Below are positions 43,450 through 52,001 of a stretch of DNA of 64,000 nt, piece after piece. The translations under genes and the position numbers were made by a program. The first letter of the stretch is position 1. Every line of letters begins with the position of its first letter. The notes under the pieces are model-generated. The model ran no database searches. It was not told the origin of the DNA and saw only the letters and a list, made by a program, of their open reading frames with translations. Origin of the DNA: Bartonella harrusi (lineage in GTDB: Bacteria > Pseudomonadota > Alphaproteobacteria > Rhizobiales > Rhizobiaceae); assembly GCF_024297065.1 (NCBI RefSeq), contig NZ_CP101114.1:1364001-1428000 (forward strand), written 5' to 3'.

Positions 43450-45099
43450 TTAGCGTGTAAGTGGCTTATAATTTCCACGTTTTGGATTGAGAGCGTCTAC
43501 ACCAAGACGACGAACCTTATCATCCTCATATTCAGCAAAATTACCTTCAAACCATTCTACATGGCCATCACCTTCAAAGGCTAAAATATGCGTTGCCAAT
43601 CGATCAAGAAACATACGATCGTGCGATATAATAACTGCACAACCAGCAAAGCTTTCCAATGCATCTTCTAATGCCCCTAATGTTTCAGTATCAAGATCAT
43701 TTGTCGGTTCATCAAGGAGAAGAACATTTCCTCCCTCCTTTAAAAGTTTAGCCAAATGGACGCGATTACGCTGCCCTCCTGATAAATTTGCTACCTTTTG
43801 TTGCTGATCTGCCCCCTTAAAATTAAAAGCACCGCAATAAGCACGGCTATTCATCTCATATTTTCCCAACTTAATAACATCATTTCCGCCGGAAATTTCC
43901 TCCCAAACGGTTTTATCACCCACCAACGAATCACGACTCTGATCAACATAACTCATATGAACTGTTTCACCGATACGTATTTGACCTGAATCCGGCTGTT
44001 CCTGTCCGGTCAACATTTTAAATAAAGTAGACTTTCCCATACCATTGGCACCAATGACTCCAACAATACCACCAGCAGGGAGTTTAAAAGAAAGAGAATC
44101 AATCAATACACGCTCACTATATGCCTTAGAAAGCTTATCAACTTCAATAACAACCTGCCCCAATCTCTCACCAATAGGAATGATGATTTGTGCTTCTCCA
44201 GGACGGCGTTCACCTGCAGCCTGAACCAACGCATCATAGGCCTTAATACGCGCTTTTGACTTTGCTTGCCGGCCTTTTGGACTAGAAGCTATCCATTCTT
44301 TTTCACGTGACAGCGCGCGCTGACGAGCAGCCTCTTCACGACCTTCCTGAGCCAAACGTTTAGCTTTTGCCCCCAAATAAGCAGAATAGTTCCCCTCATA
44401 AGGAATACCTTTACCGCGATCCAATTCTAAAATCCAACCAGTTACATTGTCGAGAAAATAACGGTCATGTGTAATTAAAAGCACCGCTCCAGGATATTCA
44501 CGCAAATGCCTTTCAAGCCAAGCGGTCGTTTCTGCATCCAAGTGATTTGTTGGTTCATCCAAAAGTAATAAGTCAGGCTTTGACAAAAAAAGTTTACAAA
44601 GTGCAATACGCCGCTTCTCTCCTCCTGAAAGTTTTTCCACACTCTCATTGGCTGGAGGACAGCCAAGAGCAGCCATAGCCATTTCAACTTGACTTTCTAA
44701 ATCCCAAAGATTCTGACTGTCTATAATATCCTGAAGTCGAGCACCTTCATCAGCAGTTTCCTCACTATAATTCATCATCAAGGCGTTATAACGCTCAACA
44801 ATTTCCTGCTTATCTGCAACACCTTCCATTACATTACCACGGACATCTTTGCTTGCATCAAGAACGGGCTCTTGAGGAAGATAACCACAGCGTGCACCTT
44901 CAGAAAGCCATGCTTCTCCGGTATATTCCTTATCTAGCCCAGCCATAATCCGTAAAATGGTTGATTTACCTGCACCATTCGGCCCTAAAATACCGATTTT
45001 TGCATCTGGATAAAAAGACAAATGAATATTTTCTAAAATTTTTTTATTGCCGTAAGCTTTGTTAAGCCCAGCCATGTGATAGATAAATTGACGTGCCAT
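43450..45099 (-). CDS. ettA: Energy-dependent translational throttle protein EttA
   Basis: ABC-F ATPase that binds the ribosomal E site and gates elongation by energy state. 549 residues with two ABC domains: Walker A GPNGAGKST (about 39-47) and GANGMGKST (about 351), signatures LSGGEKRR and LSGGQRNR, and Walker B LLLLDEPTNHLD and VLLLDEPTNDLD. The linker between them carries the arm and basic PtIM-like region (SPKGRQAKSKARIKAYDAL, shown in part: GRQAKSKARIKAY). The C-terminus KRGNYKPLTR matches EttA. No membrane segments. Confidence 0.95.
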   Translation of the reverse strand: MARQFIYHMAGLNKAYGNKKILENIHLSFYPDAKIGILGPNGAGKSTILRIMAGLDKEYTGEAWLSEGARCGYLPQEPVLDASKDVRGNVMEGVADKQEIVERYNALMMNYSEETADEGARLQDIIDSQNLWDLESQVEMAMAALGCPPANESVEKLSGGEKRRIALCKLFLSKPDLLLLDEPTNHLDAETTAWLERHLREYPGAVLLITHDRYFLDNVTGWILELDRGKGIPYEGNYSAYLGAKAKRLAQEGREEAARQRALSREKEWIASSPKGRQAKSKARIKAYDALVQAAGERRPGEAQIIIPIGERLGQVVIEVDKLSKAYSERVLIDSLSFKLPAGGIVGVIGANGMGKSTLFKMLTGQEQPDSGQIRIGETVHMSYVDQSRDSLVGDKTVWEEISGGNDVIKLGKYEMNSRAYCGAFNFKGADQQQKVANLSGGQRNRVHLAKLLKEGGNVLLLDEPTNDLDTETLGALEDALESFAGCAVIISHDRMFLDRLATHILAFEGDGHVEWFEGNFAEYEDDKVRRLGVDALNPKRGNYKPLTR

Positions 45100-45264
45100 A
45101 AATTTCTCTTTATATTGTACAGTAATAAAAGTTAGGGCTTTAAAGAAATTTCTTTGCTTTTCTCAAACTGTGCGGTAAAAAAAGCGCTTGTCTTGTATCA
45201 AGAAACTTTCTCTTTTATATTGATACATTTTTTCTAATCTCACAACCCCCCAATACGGTTCTGA

Positions 45265-45810
45265 ATGCAAAAAAATGCCCCCTCAAAGAGCAAAAAACAA
45301 ATCTTTTTAGCTGTACCCGAAACATGCCATCAAACATCACCTCTTTTTTCCCTACCAGATACAAGCTTGTGTTTTTATCGTATTAAACCCACTTATCAAT
45401 GCAAGAGTGCTCCCCCAAGAAAACCAATTCTCTATGCTCCCTCTTTTTTTGCCTTATGGGCTTTAGATTACGCAACACAAAACCCTTGTCTTTTTTCATC
45501 AATTGTATGCCATGGAAAACAATGGACTTCTCCACCTGCTTTGCTGTGGCTTAAATTGTGTTTACAAAATGACCGCCGCCTTATGGGATCTGATGTTCCA
45601 AGCTTGAGGATCATGAAAGCTTTACACCAACATATTGCTATTGGTAGCTACAGTGCACTTTCTATTGGAACATGGTTGCAATTCGTAAAAAACTATAAAA
45701 AGAATCGTAGAAACCTTTCTATTCCCCTTTTGTGGCTTGATAATGACAAAAATAATACCAATATCCACGAAATTATTTCAAAACTTCTAGATAATAATAA
45801 AACCGCTTAA
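45265..45810 (+). CDS. Unknown protein next to pncA
   Basis: 181 residues, basic, rich in Leu, Ser and Lys, with no signal peptide and no clear membrane helix. A central stretch ILYAPSFFALWALDYATQNP faintly recalls the nucleophile-elbow region of alpha/beta hydrolases, but no GxSxG is present, so I do not assign a family. The start ATG has no obvious ribosome binding site. The spacing to pncA (39 bases) suggests co-transcription. It could be a diverged or decaying gene. Confidence 0.5.
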   Translation: MQKNAPSKSKKQIFLAVPETCHQTSPLFSLPDTSLCFYRIKPTYQCKSAPPRKPILYAPSFFALWALDYATQNPCLFSSIVCHGKQWTSPPALLWLKLCLQNDRRLMGSDVPSLRIMKALHQHIAIGSYSALSIGTWLQFVKNYKKNRRNLSIPLLWLDNDKNNTNIHEIISKLLDNNKTA

Positions 45811-45849
45811 AGGTATCATAAAAGGCAAGTCTCTTATAGGAATATGTTG

Positions 45850-46458
45850 ATGGAAAAAAAAGCTTTAATCGTCATTGATGTTCAAAATGACTTCTTACCA
45901 AATGGAGCACTTGCAGTACCACAAAGTGATGTTATTTTACCCGCTGTTAATAACCTCATAAACCATTTTGATCATGTTATTTTAACCCAAGACTGGCATC
46001 CCAAAAATCATTGCAGCTTTGCTTCCTCCTATCCTGAAAAAGCTCCCTATGATACCGTTGAACTTGACTATGGTCCGCAAATACTTTGGCCTGATCATTG
46101 CATACAAGGAACACAAGGAGCAGATTTTCATACATCTCTTAGAGTTGAAAAAGCACAACTTATTCTTAGAAAAGGTTATAATAAAAAAATTGATAGCTAT
46201 TCCGCTTTTTTTGAGAATGATCAAAAAACACCAACAGGCTTACAAGTTTATCTCAAAGAACAGGGTTTTACAAAACTTGCTATGTGTGGTTTGGCAACCG
46301 ATTTTTGTGTGGGATTTTCCGCACTTCACGCCACACAATGCGGGTTCAAAGTAAGTGTTTCACTAAACGCCTGCGCAGGTATTGATCTCAACGGGTCACT
46401 AAATACTATGCTTAAAACAATGAATGAATCCGGTATAGAACTCTTAATGGCTTCCTAA
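45850..46458 (+). CDS. pncA: Nicotinamidase
   Basis: Hydrolyses nicotinamide to nicotinate for NAD salvage. About 202 residues, isochorismatase fold. The catalytic triad is visible: Asp10 in VIDVQNDF, Lys in LILRKGYNK (near 109) and Cys in GLATDFCVGFSA (near 156). The metal site is DWHPKNHCSF (Asp, two His). The ATG at 45850 is preferred, with AGGA eight bases upstream; another ATG lies two codons earlier. Confidence 0.94.
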   Translation: MEKKALIVIDVQNDFLPNGALAVPQSDVILPAVNNLINHFDHVILTQDWHPKNHCSFASSYPEKAPYDTVELDYGPQILWPDHCIQGTQGADFHTSLRVEKAQLILRKGYNKKIDSYSAFFENDQKTPTGLQVYLKEQGFTKLAMCGLATDFCVGFSALHATQCGFKVSVSLNACAGIDLNGSLNTMLKTMNESGIELLMAS

Positions 46459-46506
46459 AAAACACCTTACTTATTTGCTATATATTAACACAGAAAAATT
46501 TTCAAT

Positions 46507-47559
46507 TCACTCAGAGACGCCATGTTTATTCAATTCCTGATGCTTAAAACGAAGAGAAGCGTAAAATGCCATGCCAATAATACATACCCCTAAAAGTCCT
46601 GTTAATATTTCAGGAACCGATATAATAGTTTGCAGATACATAATTACTGCGAGTAGCAAGATTGCGTAAAAAGCACCATGCTCCAAATAACGATAATGCA
46701 ACAACACCTCTGATTCGACCAACATAATTGTCATAGAACGAACATAGAATGCACCAATACCAAGACCAATTGCAATAATAAAAAGGTTGTGTGAAAAAGC
46801 AAAAGCACCAACAACACCATCAAAAGAAAAACTCGCATCTAGAATCTCTAGATAAAGAAAGGCACCAGCCCCCCCTTTAGCAACGGTAGCTAAAGTCGCT
46901 TTTGGACCATCCAAAAGCGAACCAATCGCTTCAACAGCGATAAACGTCAAAAGCCCATAAAGGCTAGCAAATAAAAAAGTCACTTTATCTTCTGTTACAA
47001 TCTGCCCTGAAAAAAACAATATCAAAGCTAAAACGATTGCAATATCAATGCCAACAAGTGTTCCAAACTTTTGAGCTGGCTTTTCTATAAAAGCAAGCCA
47101 ATGCACCTCTTTTTCAGAATCAAAAAAATATCTCAAACCAACCATTATCAGGAAAGTTCCTCCAAAAGCGGCAATTCCTACATGAGCATCTGTTAAAATT
47201 GCGGCATATTGATGTGGTTCCCATATTGCTAACTTTACTGCTGCAATTGGGTTAATCCCAACAGCAGCAACAACCACCAGTAATGGAAAAACAATCCGCA
47301 TCCCAAATACCGCTACCAAAATACCCCACACCAAAAAACGACGACGCCATATTGGATCCATTTTTCTAAGAACACGAGCATTGATGATAGAATTATCAAA
47401 AGATAAAGAAATTTCTAAAATTCCTAAAACGCAGCAAATAAAAAAATATTTAAGAAAACCAGTAAAACTTTCTGTTTCCAACCAACCAATTGCCCCTCCC
47501 ATAAAGACGCCAACAATTGTGAAAAAAAAAGCCCACCTAAAATAACCTAATCGGGCCAT
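46507..47559 (-). CDS. DUF475 family integral membrane protein (TerC-like)
   Basis: 350 residues with about nine hydrophobic helices. It contains ILEISLSFDNSIINARVL and, in the second half, EILDASFSFDGVVGAFAF. These paired acidic S-F-D-N/G motifs are the hallmark of DUF475/TerC-like membrane proteins, thought to handle metal ions (manganese or calcium) or tellurite stress. The start is MARLGYF at 47559, six bases after GAGGA; the frame also has an ATG two codons earlier. Convergent with pncA. Confidence 0.85.
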   Translation of the reverse strand: MARLGYFRWAFFFTIVGVFMGGAIGWLETESFTGFLKYFFICCVLGILEISLSFDNSIINARVLRKMDPIWRRRFLVWGILVAVFGMRIVFPLLVVVAAVGINPIAAVKLAIWEPHQYAAILTDAHVGIAAFGGTFLIMVGLRYFFDSEKEVHWLAFIEKPAQKFGTLVGIDIAIVLALILFFSGQIVTEDKVTFLFASLYGLLTFIAVEAIGSLLDGPKATLATVAKGGAGAFLYLEILDASFSFDGVVGAFAFSHNLFIIAIGLGIGAFYVRSMTIMLVESEVLLHYRYLEHGAFYAILLLAVIMYLQTIISVPEILTGLLGVCIIGMAFYASLRFKHQELNKHGVSE

Positions 47560-47818
47560 GATCATTCCTCAAAATCCACTTCTCCAAATTCATCTGTAGC
47601 GTCAATTAAAAGACTGCATCTCTTAACGCAAAGATAGAGAGAATCTATACGGCAAACTTATATGGAATTTCTAACAGAAAAAACAAGAAAAGTACCACTA
47701 ATCCCATTATTCTCTCTAAAATGAAGACCAATTTTAAATAACATTGAGTACAACAGATCAAAAATTGCTTTCTATCCACTAAAATTAAAAAAAATAAAGA
47801 AAAATAAAACTATAAATA

Positions 47819-47847
47819 TTGACATTGTATCAAGAGTTATTAATACA
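47819..47847 (+). promoter_or_regulatory. Candidate promoter of the XRE regulator gene
   Basis: TTGACA at 47819-47824 and TAATAC at 47841-47846, 16 bases apart, about 60 bases before the GTG start of the regulator. The -35 box is perfect, the -10 box is weak. Confidence 0.45.
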
Positions 47848-47905
47848 TAGTGTGCCTTTATTGGCTAAAAGCTATACCATGATGATTTACTGAGGGAGAT
47901 AATTC

Positions 47906-48445
47906 GTGGCCCGTCCTGAAACTGAATCGAAAACTATATTTGGAAAACGTTTACGTTATGTACGTCTTGCTTTAGGGGACCCATCACGTGAAGCATTGGC
48001 TAAAAGTTTTAGCATGACGAAAAATTCTATCGCTTTTTATGAGCGTGGAGAAAGAGAACCAAATCTTAATGTTTTACAAACATATCGCACATTGTACGGT
48101 GTCAATATTAATTGGCTTTTAACTGGACAAGGAAAAATGTTTGACACAGAGTATACGAAAAGTGACTTTGATTGGAATTATTTTATAAAAAAAATTGAAG
48201 GTCTTGAAGAAATTCTTACCAAGAATGATCATGGTGAGAAACTAAATCAGAAAACAATCGATAGCTCTTATAAAAAATTGCAGCAATATTTATCAAAACA
48301 AGGCTTATCCAATAGCCTTACCCCAAAAGCAGCAACTTCGCTGATCGATATGAAAGCAAAAATGGCTAATTCTTACACCCTCAGCTTATTCATTGATTTA
48401 CTCATTCGAAGTATGGCACAACAGGAAATTATCGCTAATCAATGA
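47906..48445 (+). CDS. XRE-family helix-turn-helix regulator
   Basis: 179 residues. An N-terminal Cro/CI-type helix-turn-helix (about 10-70) with FGKRLRYVRLAL, EALAKSFSMTKNSIAFYERGEREPN (shown in part: SMTKNSIAFYERGERE) and the phage-repressor-like VNINWLLTGQGKMFD. The C-terminal part is helical and without a known domain, so it is not a LexA/CI peptidase. The GTG start follows GAGGGAG. Target and signal are unknown. It opens a gene-poor, accessory-looking stretch. Confidence 0.85.
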   Translation: MARPETESKTIFGKRLRYVRLALGDPSREALAKSFSMTKNSIAFYERGEREPNLNVLQTYRTLYGVNINWLLTGQGKMFDTEYTKSDFDWNYFIKKIEGLEEILTKNDHGEKLNQKTIDSSYKKLQQYLSKQGLSNSLTPKAATSLIDMKAKMANSYTLSLFIDLLIRSMAQQEIIANQ

Positions 48446-48853
48446 ATATTTTTATCACAAAGGATAACAAACGAGGTGCAAACTTTATCAGCATGAAAGA
48501 AAAAGTTCTTCTTTTTCATACTGGTGAAATTTGATTAAACGTATGAAATTTTATAATAAAAAACGGGATATGTTCGCTCAATAGCAATAAAAAAAATTAC
48601 TAAAATAGTCTAAAAATACAGCGTAATGAAATTATTAAAAGTAGATTTTTTAGCATAAAGCAATTGTTTATAGCTTATTGACAATAAATATTTTCTTGTT
48701 ACAAAATGCTGCTTTCATAGGAATTTGGTTTGAGATTAAAAAAAATGAGAGGAATATATTGACTACTCACTATAGAGACATACTTTAGTGCTCATAGTCA
48801 TGTTATTTGAGCGTTTATCCTACGAATTACAGCTATTTTATGAGGTGGAAAGC
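48446..48853. other. Intergenic region between the XRE and DUF1508 genes
   Basis: About 400 AT-rich bases. A TTGACT at 48759 could be part of the promoter for the DUF1508 gene. No other signal is clear. Confidence 0.4.
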
Positions 48854-49033
48854 ATGTTTTTTGAGGTATTTCAAGGTGTTCACAATCAATGGTATTGGCG
48901 TTTAATCTCAGGAGACAAACAAAAAATCGCTTTTTCTAGTAAAGGTTATCCAACAAAACAAGATATTCTGGTAAATATTGAGCAGATAAGAGAAATCACA
49001 CATAAAGCCCTTATCAGAGAATTACAATCCTGA
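48854..49033 (+). CDS. DUF1508 (YegP-like) small protein
   Basis: 59 residues from the ATG at 48854, which has GAGGTGG five bases upstream; an upstream ATG at 48788 would add an unrelated hydrophobic start. FEVFQGVHNQWYWRLIS and KIAFSSKGYPTKQDILVNIEQIR fit the single DUF1508 repeat (beta-beta-beta-alpha), whose function is unknown. E. coli YegP has two repeats, this one has one. Confidence 0.75.
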   Translation: MFFEVFQGVHNQWYWRLISGDKQKIAFSSKGYPTKQDILVNIEQIREITHKALIRELQS

Positions 49034-49045
49034 CGTTCTTTACTA

Positions 49046-49076
49046 TTAATATAAAAAATTTTACTTTTTATATTAA
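49046..49076. terminator. AT-only inverted repeat behind the DUF1508 gene
   Basis: TTAATATAAAAA and TTTTTATATTAA are perfect 12-base arms. Their position 13 bases after the stop suggests a weak terminator, but the stem contains no G-C pair. Confidence 0.35.
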
Positions 49077-49777
49077 AAATCTCATCCTGCGCTTTTATAA
49101 TGCGTAAGAAAGGTTTTTTCTCAAGAGAAGAAATTTTTATGTAATTCCTCTAATATACCGAATAACTGAAAAAATTCTACAGGGTGTTCCCTTCTATAAA
49201 ATCAATAATCAAATCGCTATTCAATCTATCAACCCTCACTCTTACAAAGAATGTATCTTTTCGTAAAAATGAGATAGTATTAAAATGCATACGACGCATA
49301 ACTTATGAATATCCTGCCTAATTTCCAAGAGCTTTTGATACATCTTTTTCTTTCTATCCCTTTTATTCAATCATTATAACTATTTCTCCCATTCTCTTCA
49401 AAAAAACAAGCACCCATCTCGCTCTTCCTATACCTCTTTTTATACCTGATTGAGAGTAACAATAGATATACCTCGTTCTCCAAATAAACATACCACTTAC
49501 AACATTGTTTTTAGTAATATGTATAGTCATCACCAACACTACATTTTCATTAATCGCTGCGAGATGAGATATGTATTTAAAAGAATTTTAGCATCTCTAT
49601 AAACTGATATATAAACTTTTATTACCAACGATGACTCCTTTCCTATACATGGAAGATTTTCATAAACCATAGATTGGTATAAAGTTGACCACGATCAAAA
49701 CACATAGCTGAACCGCCATCCCTAACGTTATTTTCATGACTGAAATTTATCTCTTCCACTCTCCCAAATCTCTTTCA
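49077..49777. other. AT-rich intergenic region, no gene seen
   Basis: About 700 bases. No frame with a ribosome binding site, no repeat and no recognisable RNA. Confidence 0.5.
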
Positions 49778-50089
49778 TCATCTTTTTATATCCTCTTTAG
49801 ATTGCATTTCTTTTTGATATTTTTTATCTTCCTCATATTGCTTAATTTGTTTTTTCAGTTTTTCAATTGTTTGATCGCGTCTTTTAACCATCATACTTTG
49901 CTCTCTAATCATCCTATCTCGTTCTTCCGTCATCTTCATGGAATCTCTTAAAAAATCATGCTTTAGCTTTCTTACTTCTTCTTTAAGAGCTTTAACCTGA
50001 CTGCGATAGTAAAAAGCAAACCGAAACATGCCCCCACTAAAAAGAAAAACAACAATCACCACTCCTAATAAAATTTCATTTACACCCAT
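49778..50089 (-). CDS. Membrane-anchored coiled-coil protein, unknown function
   Basis: 103 residues. One N-terminal membrane helix (about 5-28, LLGVVIVVFLFSGGMF) is followed by a long charged coiled coil (about 30-100) rich in Lys, Glu, Arg and Met. A phage-spanin-like or holin-associated role is conceivable, but nothing in the sequence proves it. The ATG follows AAAGGAAATCAAA. It stands alone in an accessory stretch. Confidence 0.6.
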   Translation of the reverse strand: MGVNEILLGVVIVVFLFSGGMFRFAFYYRSQVKALKEEVRKLKHDFLRDSMKMTEERDRMIREQSMMVKRRDQTIEKLKKQIKQYEEDKKYQKEMQSKEDIKR

Positions 50090-51185
50090 TTTGATTTCCT
50101 TTAACTACCGTGAAGTTGATTATCTTGACCAATTGGTTTGGTTTCACGCTCTCATCAAAAAAGAACGCAAAATCATACCTACCAGGTATGATAAATCACA
50201 CCCAGCACCCTTATCCTCTCCACAAAACATGCTAAAAAATAATACAAAGCAGCCCTCTGAAAGCCACTCATCATATAATCACAGCAATTTTCATCGTTTC
50301 ACTTTATACAAAACGCAAAAATGCAACTTTCTATGCGAAACTCTTTGTCATTACGAAAATCTTCATAGTCATAAACCTCTGTATTGCCATAAACTTTTGC
50401 CCTCCTATCAATCTTTGTATAGGCACAAAATAAAGCATCAACATAAATTTTAGAATTTTAAGAATCTTATAGTTATAAACTTGAATAATACTATAAATAC
50501 AAACATTCACCGATCAATACATTACCATACACGCAAATGACACTGTAAATAGGAGATACAATATATCCATGCCATATCACACCGAGTGCTGCCACCACAA
50601 ATAGGAATATCTTTATAAATCATAGTACCAGAAACCACACATTTATCTTTGATAAAAGATCAATCGCCTTTGTAATTAAAAATCCATTTATGCTCTATAA
50701 AATTACCAAAATCATTTTTTTAATATTTTTAACTCCTTTTAAACGTACACATATAAAACACCATCTGATTGTAATTTAATCTATTAAAAACAAAGAAAAA
50801 AAATCCTATACGCTCATGAACTCATTGTAATTTTTCTACAGCAACAATCCTTTTTTAAGGCCATAAAGCCTCTCTCTCATCGGCTCATCACCTTAATGCA
50901 GAAACTTCTTACAAATGCCAATGTTAGGGTATATCTTGATTTATAATAGTGCTGCGTATACTATTAGTGACATTTAATGAACACGTCAGGTGTATTTCCA
51001 TCTTTGGTCATACACACTCATCCTGTCACAATCATGAAACTAAGCAACTATTTCTTATTGATTCAAATTTGAAAGTGTATGGGGACATTTTGTTATTAGT
51101 TAAAAACAACTCTATATCCTTCATAAGCGAAAAGCTACGCATGGATATTTTTACGCTCCTTGTATCATATATTCTGGATTCGCAA
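50090..51185. other. Long AT-rich intergenic region
   Basis: About 1.1 kb. Open frames at 50028-50453 and 50949-51209 (plus) have low-complexity, His/Tyr/Ser-rich or atypical translations and no ribosome binding sites. Around 50350-50430 a CATAAAC/CATAGTCAT-like word recurs irregularly. I see no gene. Confidence 0.45.
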
Positions 51186-51195
51186 CGTAATATTA

Positions 51196-51207
51196 ACGCT
51201 ATAGCGT
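51196..51207. promoter_or_regulatory. Operator-like palindrome ACGCTATAGCGT before the XRE gene
   Basis: A perfect 12-base palindrome ending 20 bases before the start codon of the regulator and just after a TAATAT that could be its -10 box. The same word with one change (ACGCTAAAGCGT) precedes the convergent partner gene, so it is probably the binding site of the regulator itself. Confidence 0.6.
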
Positions 51208-51227
51208 AAATATGTAAAGGTCTAAAA

Positions 51228-51542
51228 ATGACAAAGACTGAAAAAGATTGGTTCCAACGCTTAATTGAATTAATAAAAAGTGATGGACGCACAATGATTG
51301 AAATAAGCAAAGCAGCGGGCTGTGGACAAAATTACGTACAACAAATGATAAAAGGAGGGAAAAGACCCTCTGTAGATAAATTAATGGCTATTCTTAACAC
51401 CCTCGGAAATGCTAGCGCCATATATGTCATAACTGGTTTTAACATCTCCGATGAAGATTTAAAACTCATCGCTTTGATTTCCTCTGGAGATAAAAAGAAG
51501 ATTGAAGCTTTAAATATTCTCTTAACTGAGCAACATTTGTAG
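51228..51542 (+). CDS. Small XRE-type helix-turn-helix regulator
   Basis: 104 residues. The helix-turn-helix spans about 10-65, with RTMIEISKAAGCGQNYVQQMIKGGKRPSVDKLMAIL (shown in part: MIEISKAAGCGQNYVQQMI). The rest is a short helical tail with SSGDKKKIEALNILL. The ATG follows AAAGG. Its 3' end overlaps by 77 bases the convergent small gene on the minus strand. The shared palindrome in front of both genes suggests that it represses itself and its partner. Distantly similar in type, not in sequence, to the regulator at 47906. Confidence 0.82.
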   Translation: MTKTEKDWFQRLIELIKSDGRTMIEISKAAGCGQNYVQQMIKGGKRPSVDKLMAILNTLGNASAIYVITGFNISDEDLKLIALISSGDKKKIEALNILLTEQHL

Positions 51543-51648
51543 AATTTTCTACTATTCTCAATACCTCTTGCTTTTGAGCCGTAGAAAGGGCCTCCCATTT
51601 CACGATAATATCGGACAAAGCTGCTTCAAATTTTTCCTCGTTCTTCAT
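51466..51648 (-). CDS. Small acidic-to-basic helical protein, convergent partner of the XRE gene
   Basis: 60 residues starting MKNEEKFEAALSDIIVKW, highly helical, with a basic end QRKSKR. I do not recognise the family. The ATG has GGAG seven bases upstream, and a palindrome shared with the XRE gene lies 29 bases further up. The last 77 bases overlap the 3' end of the XRE gene on the other strand. Could be a partner or toxin-like protein of the regulator, but nothing proves that. Confidence 0.6.
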   Translation of the reverse strand: MKNEEKFEAALSDIIVKWEALSTAQKQEVLRIVENSTNVAQLREYLKLQSSFYLQRKSKR

Positions 51649-51676
51649 AGTTATACTCCATGTCGTCACACTATAT

Positions 51677-51690
51677 AACGCTAAAGCGTT
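51677..51690. promoter_or_regulatory. Operator-like palindrome AACGCTAAAGCGTT before the small convergent gene
   Basis: AACGCT and AGCGTT are perfect arms around AA. On the minus strand TATATA follows directly and may be the -10 box, so a bound repressor would block this promoter. It matches the site at 51196-51207 in 11 of 12 core bases. Confidence 0.6.
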
Positions 51691-51794
51691 GAAACATATC
51701 CCATACCCTAGAAAAAAATATTTGCAATAGACAGCAGTATGGAAGCAATTGCGCATAAGCTCATTTTATAACATTAGATAAAATTCTGTTGATT

Positions 51795-52001
51795 ATGTAC
51801 CATGATGAAACAGAAAACATCGCACGGTCCAAACCTTTTTATGATAAAATTGACACGACCACTTTTATCAACAACCTTAATAAGATTACTCAGATCTTGT
51901 GATTCGAACCAACAACTAATCGACGTAAAGATATCTCTGAAAATGCTGCTAACTTCTACGTGAAAGAATATGAAAAAGCTTATTTTGAAAAAAACATATA
52001 G
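51795..52001 (+). pseudogene. Possible small gene broken by an in-frame TGA
   Basis: From the ATG at 51795 the frame reads 35 codons (with FYDKIDTTTFINNLNKITQIL) to TGA at 51900-51902. In the same frame it continues for 32 more codons of protein-like composition (ENAANFYVKEYEKAYFEKNI) to TAG at 51999. The two halves together would give about 69 residues. No ribosome binding site is clear and no family is recognised, so this is a weak call. Confidence 0.3.

Noticed and set aside
50350..50440. Recurring CATAAAC-like words, considered as a CRISPR or tandem repeat
   Set aside because: Unit length and sequence vary too much; no regular spacing.
50028..50453. 141-codon plus-strand open frame
   Set aside because: Overlaps the start of the membrane coiled-coil gene on the other strand, has no ribosome binding site and a His/Tyr/Ser-rich low-complexity translation.
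50949..51209. 86-codon frame upstream of the XRE gene
   Set aside because: No ribosome binding site or family, and it runs through the promoter and operator of the XRE gene.
47881..52001. Possible prophage with two repressors
   Set aside because: No integrase, structural or lysis genes are seen; kept only as an accessory-region finding.
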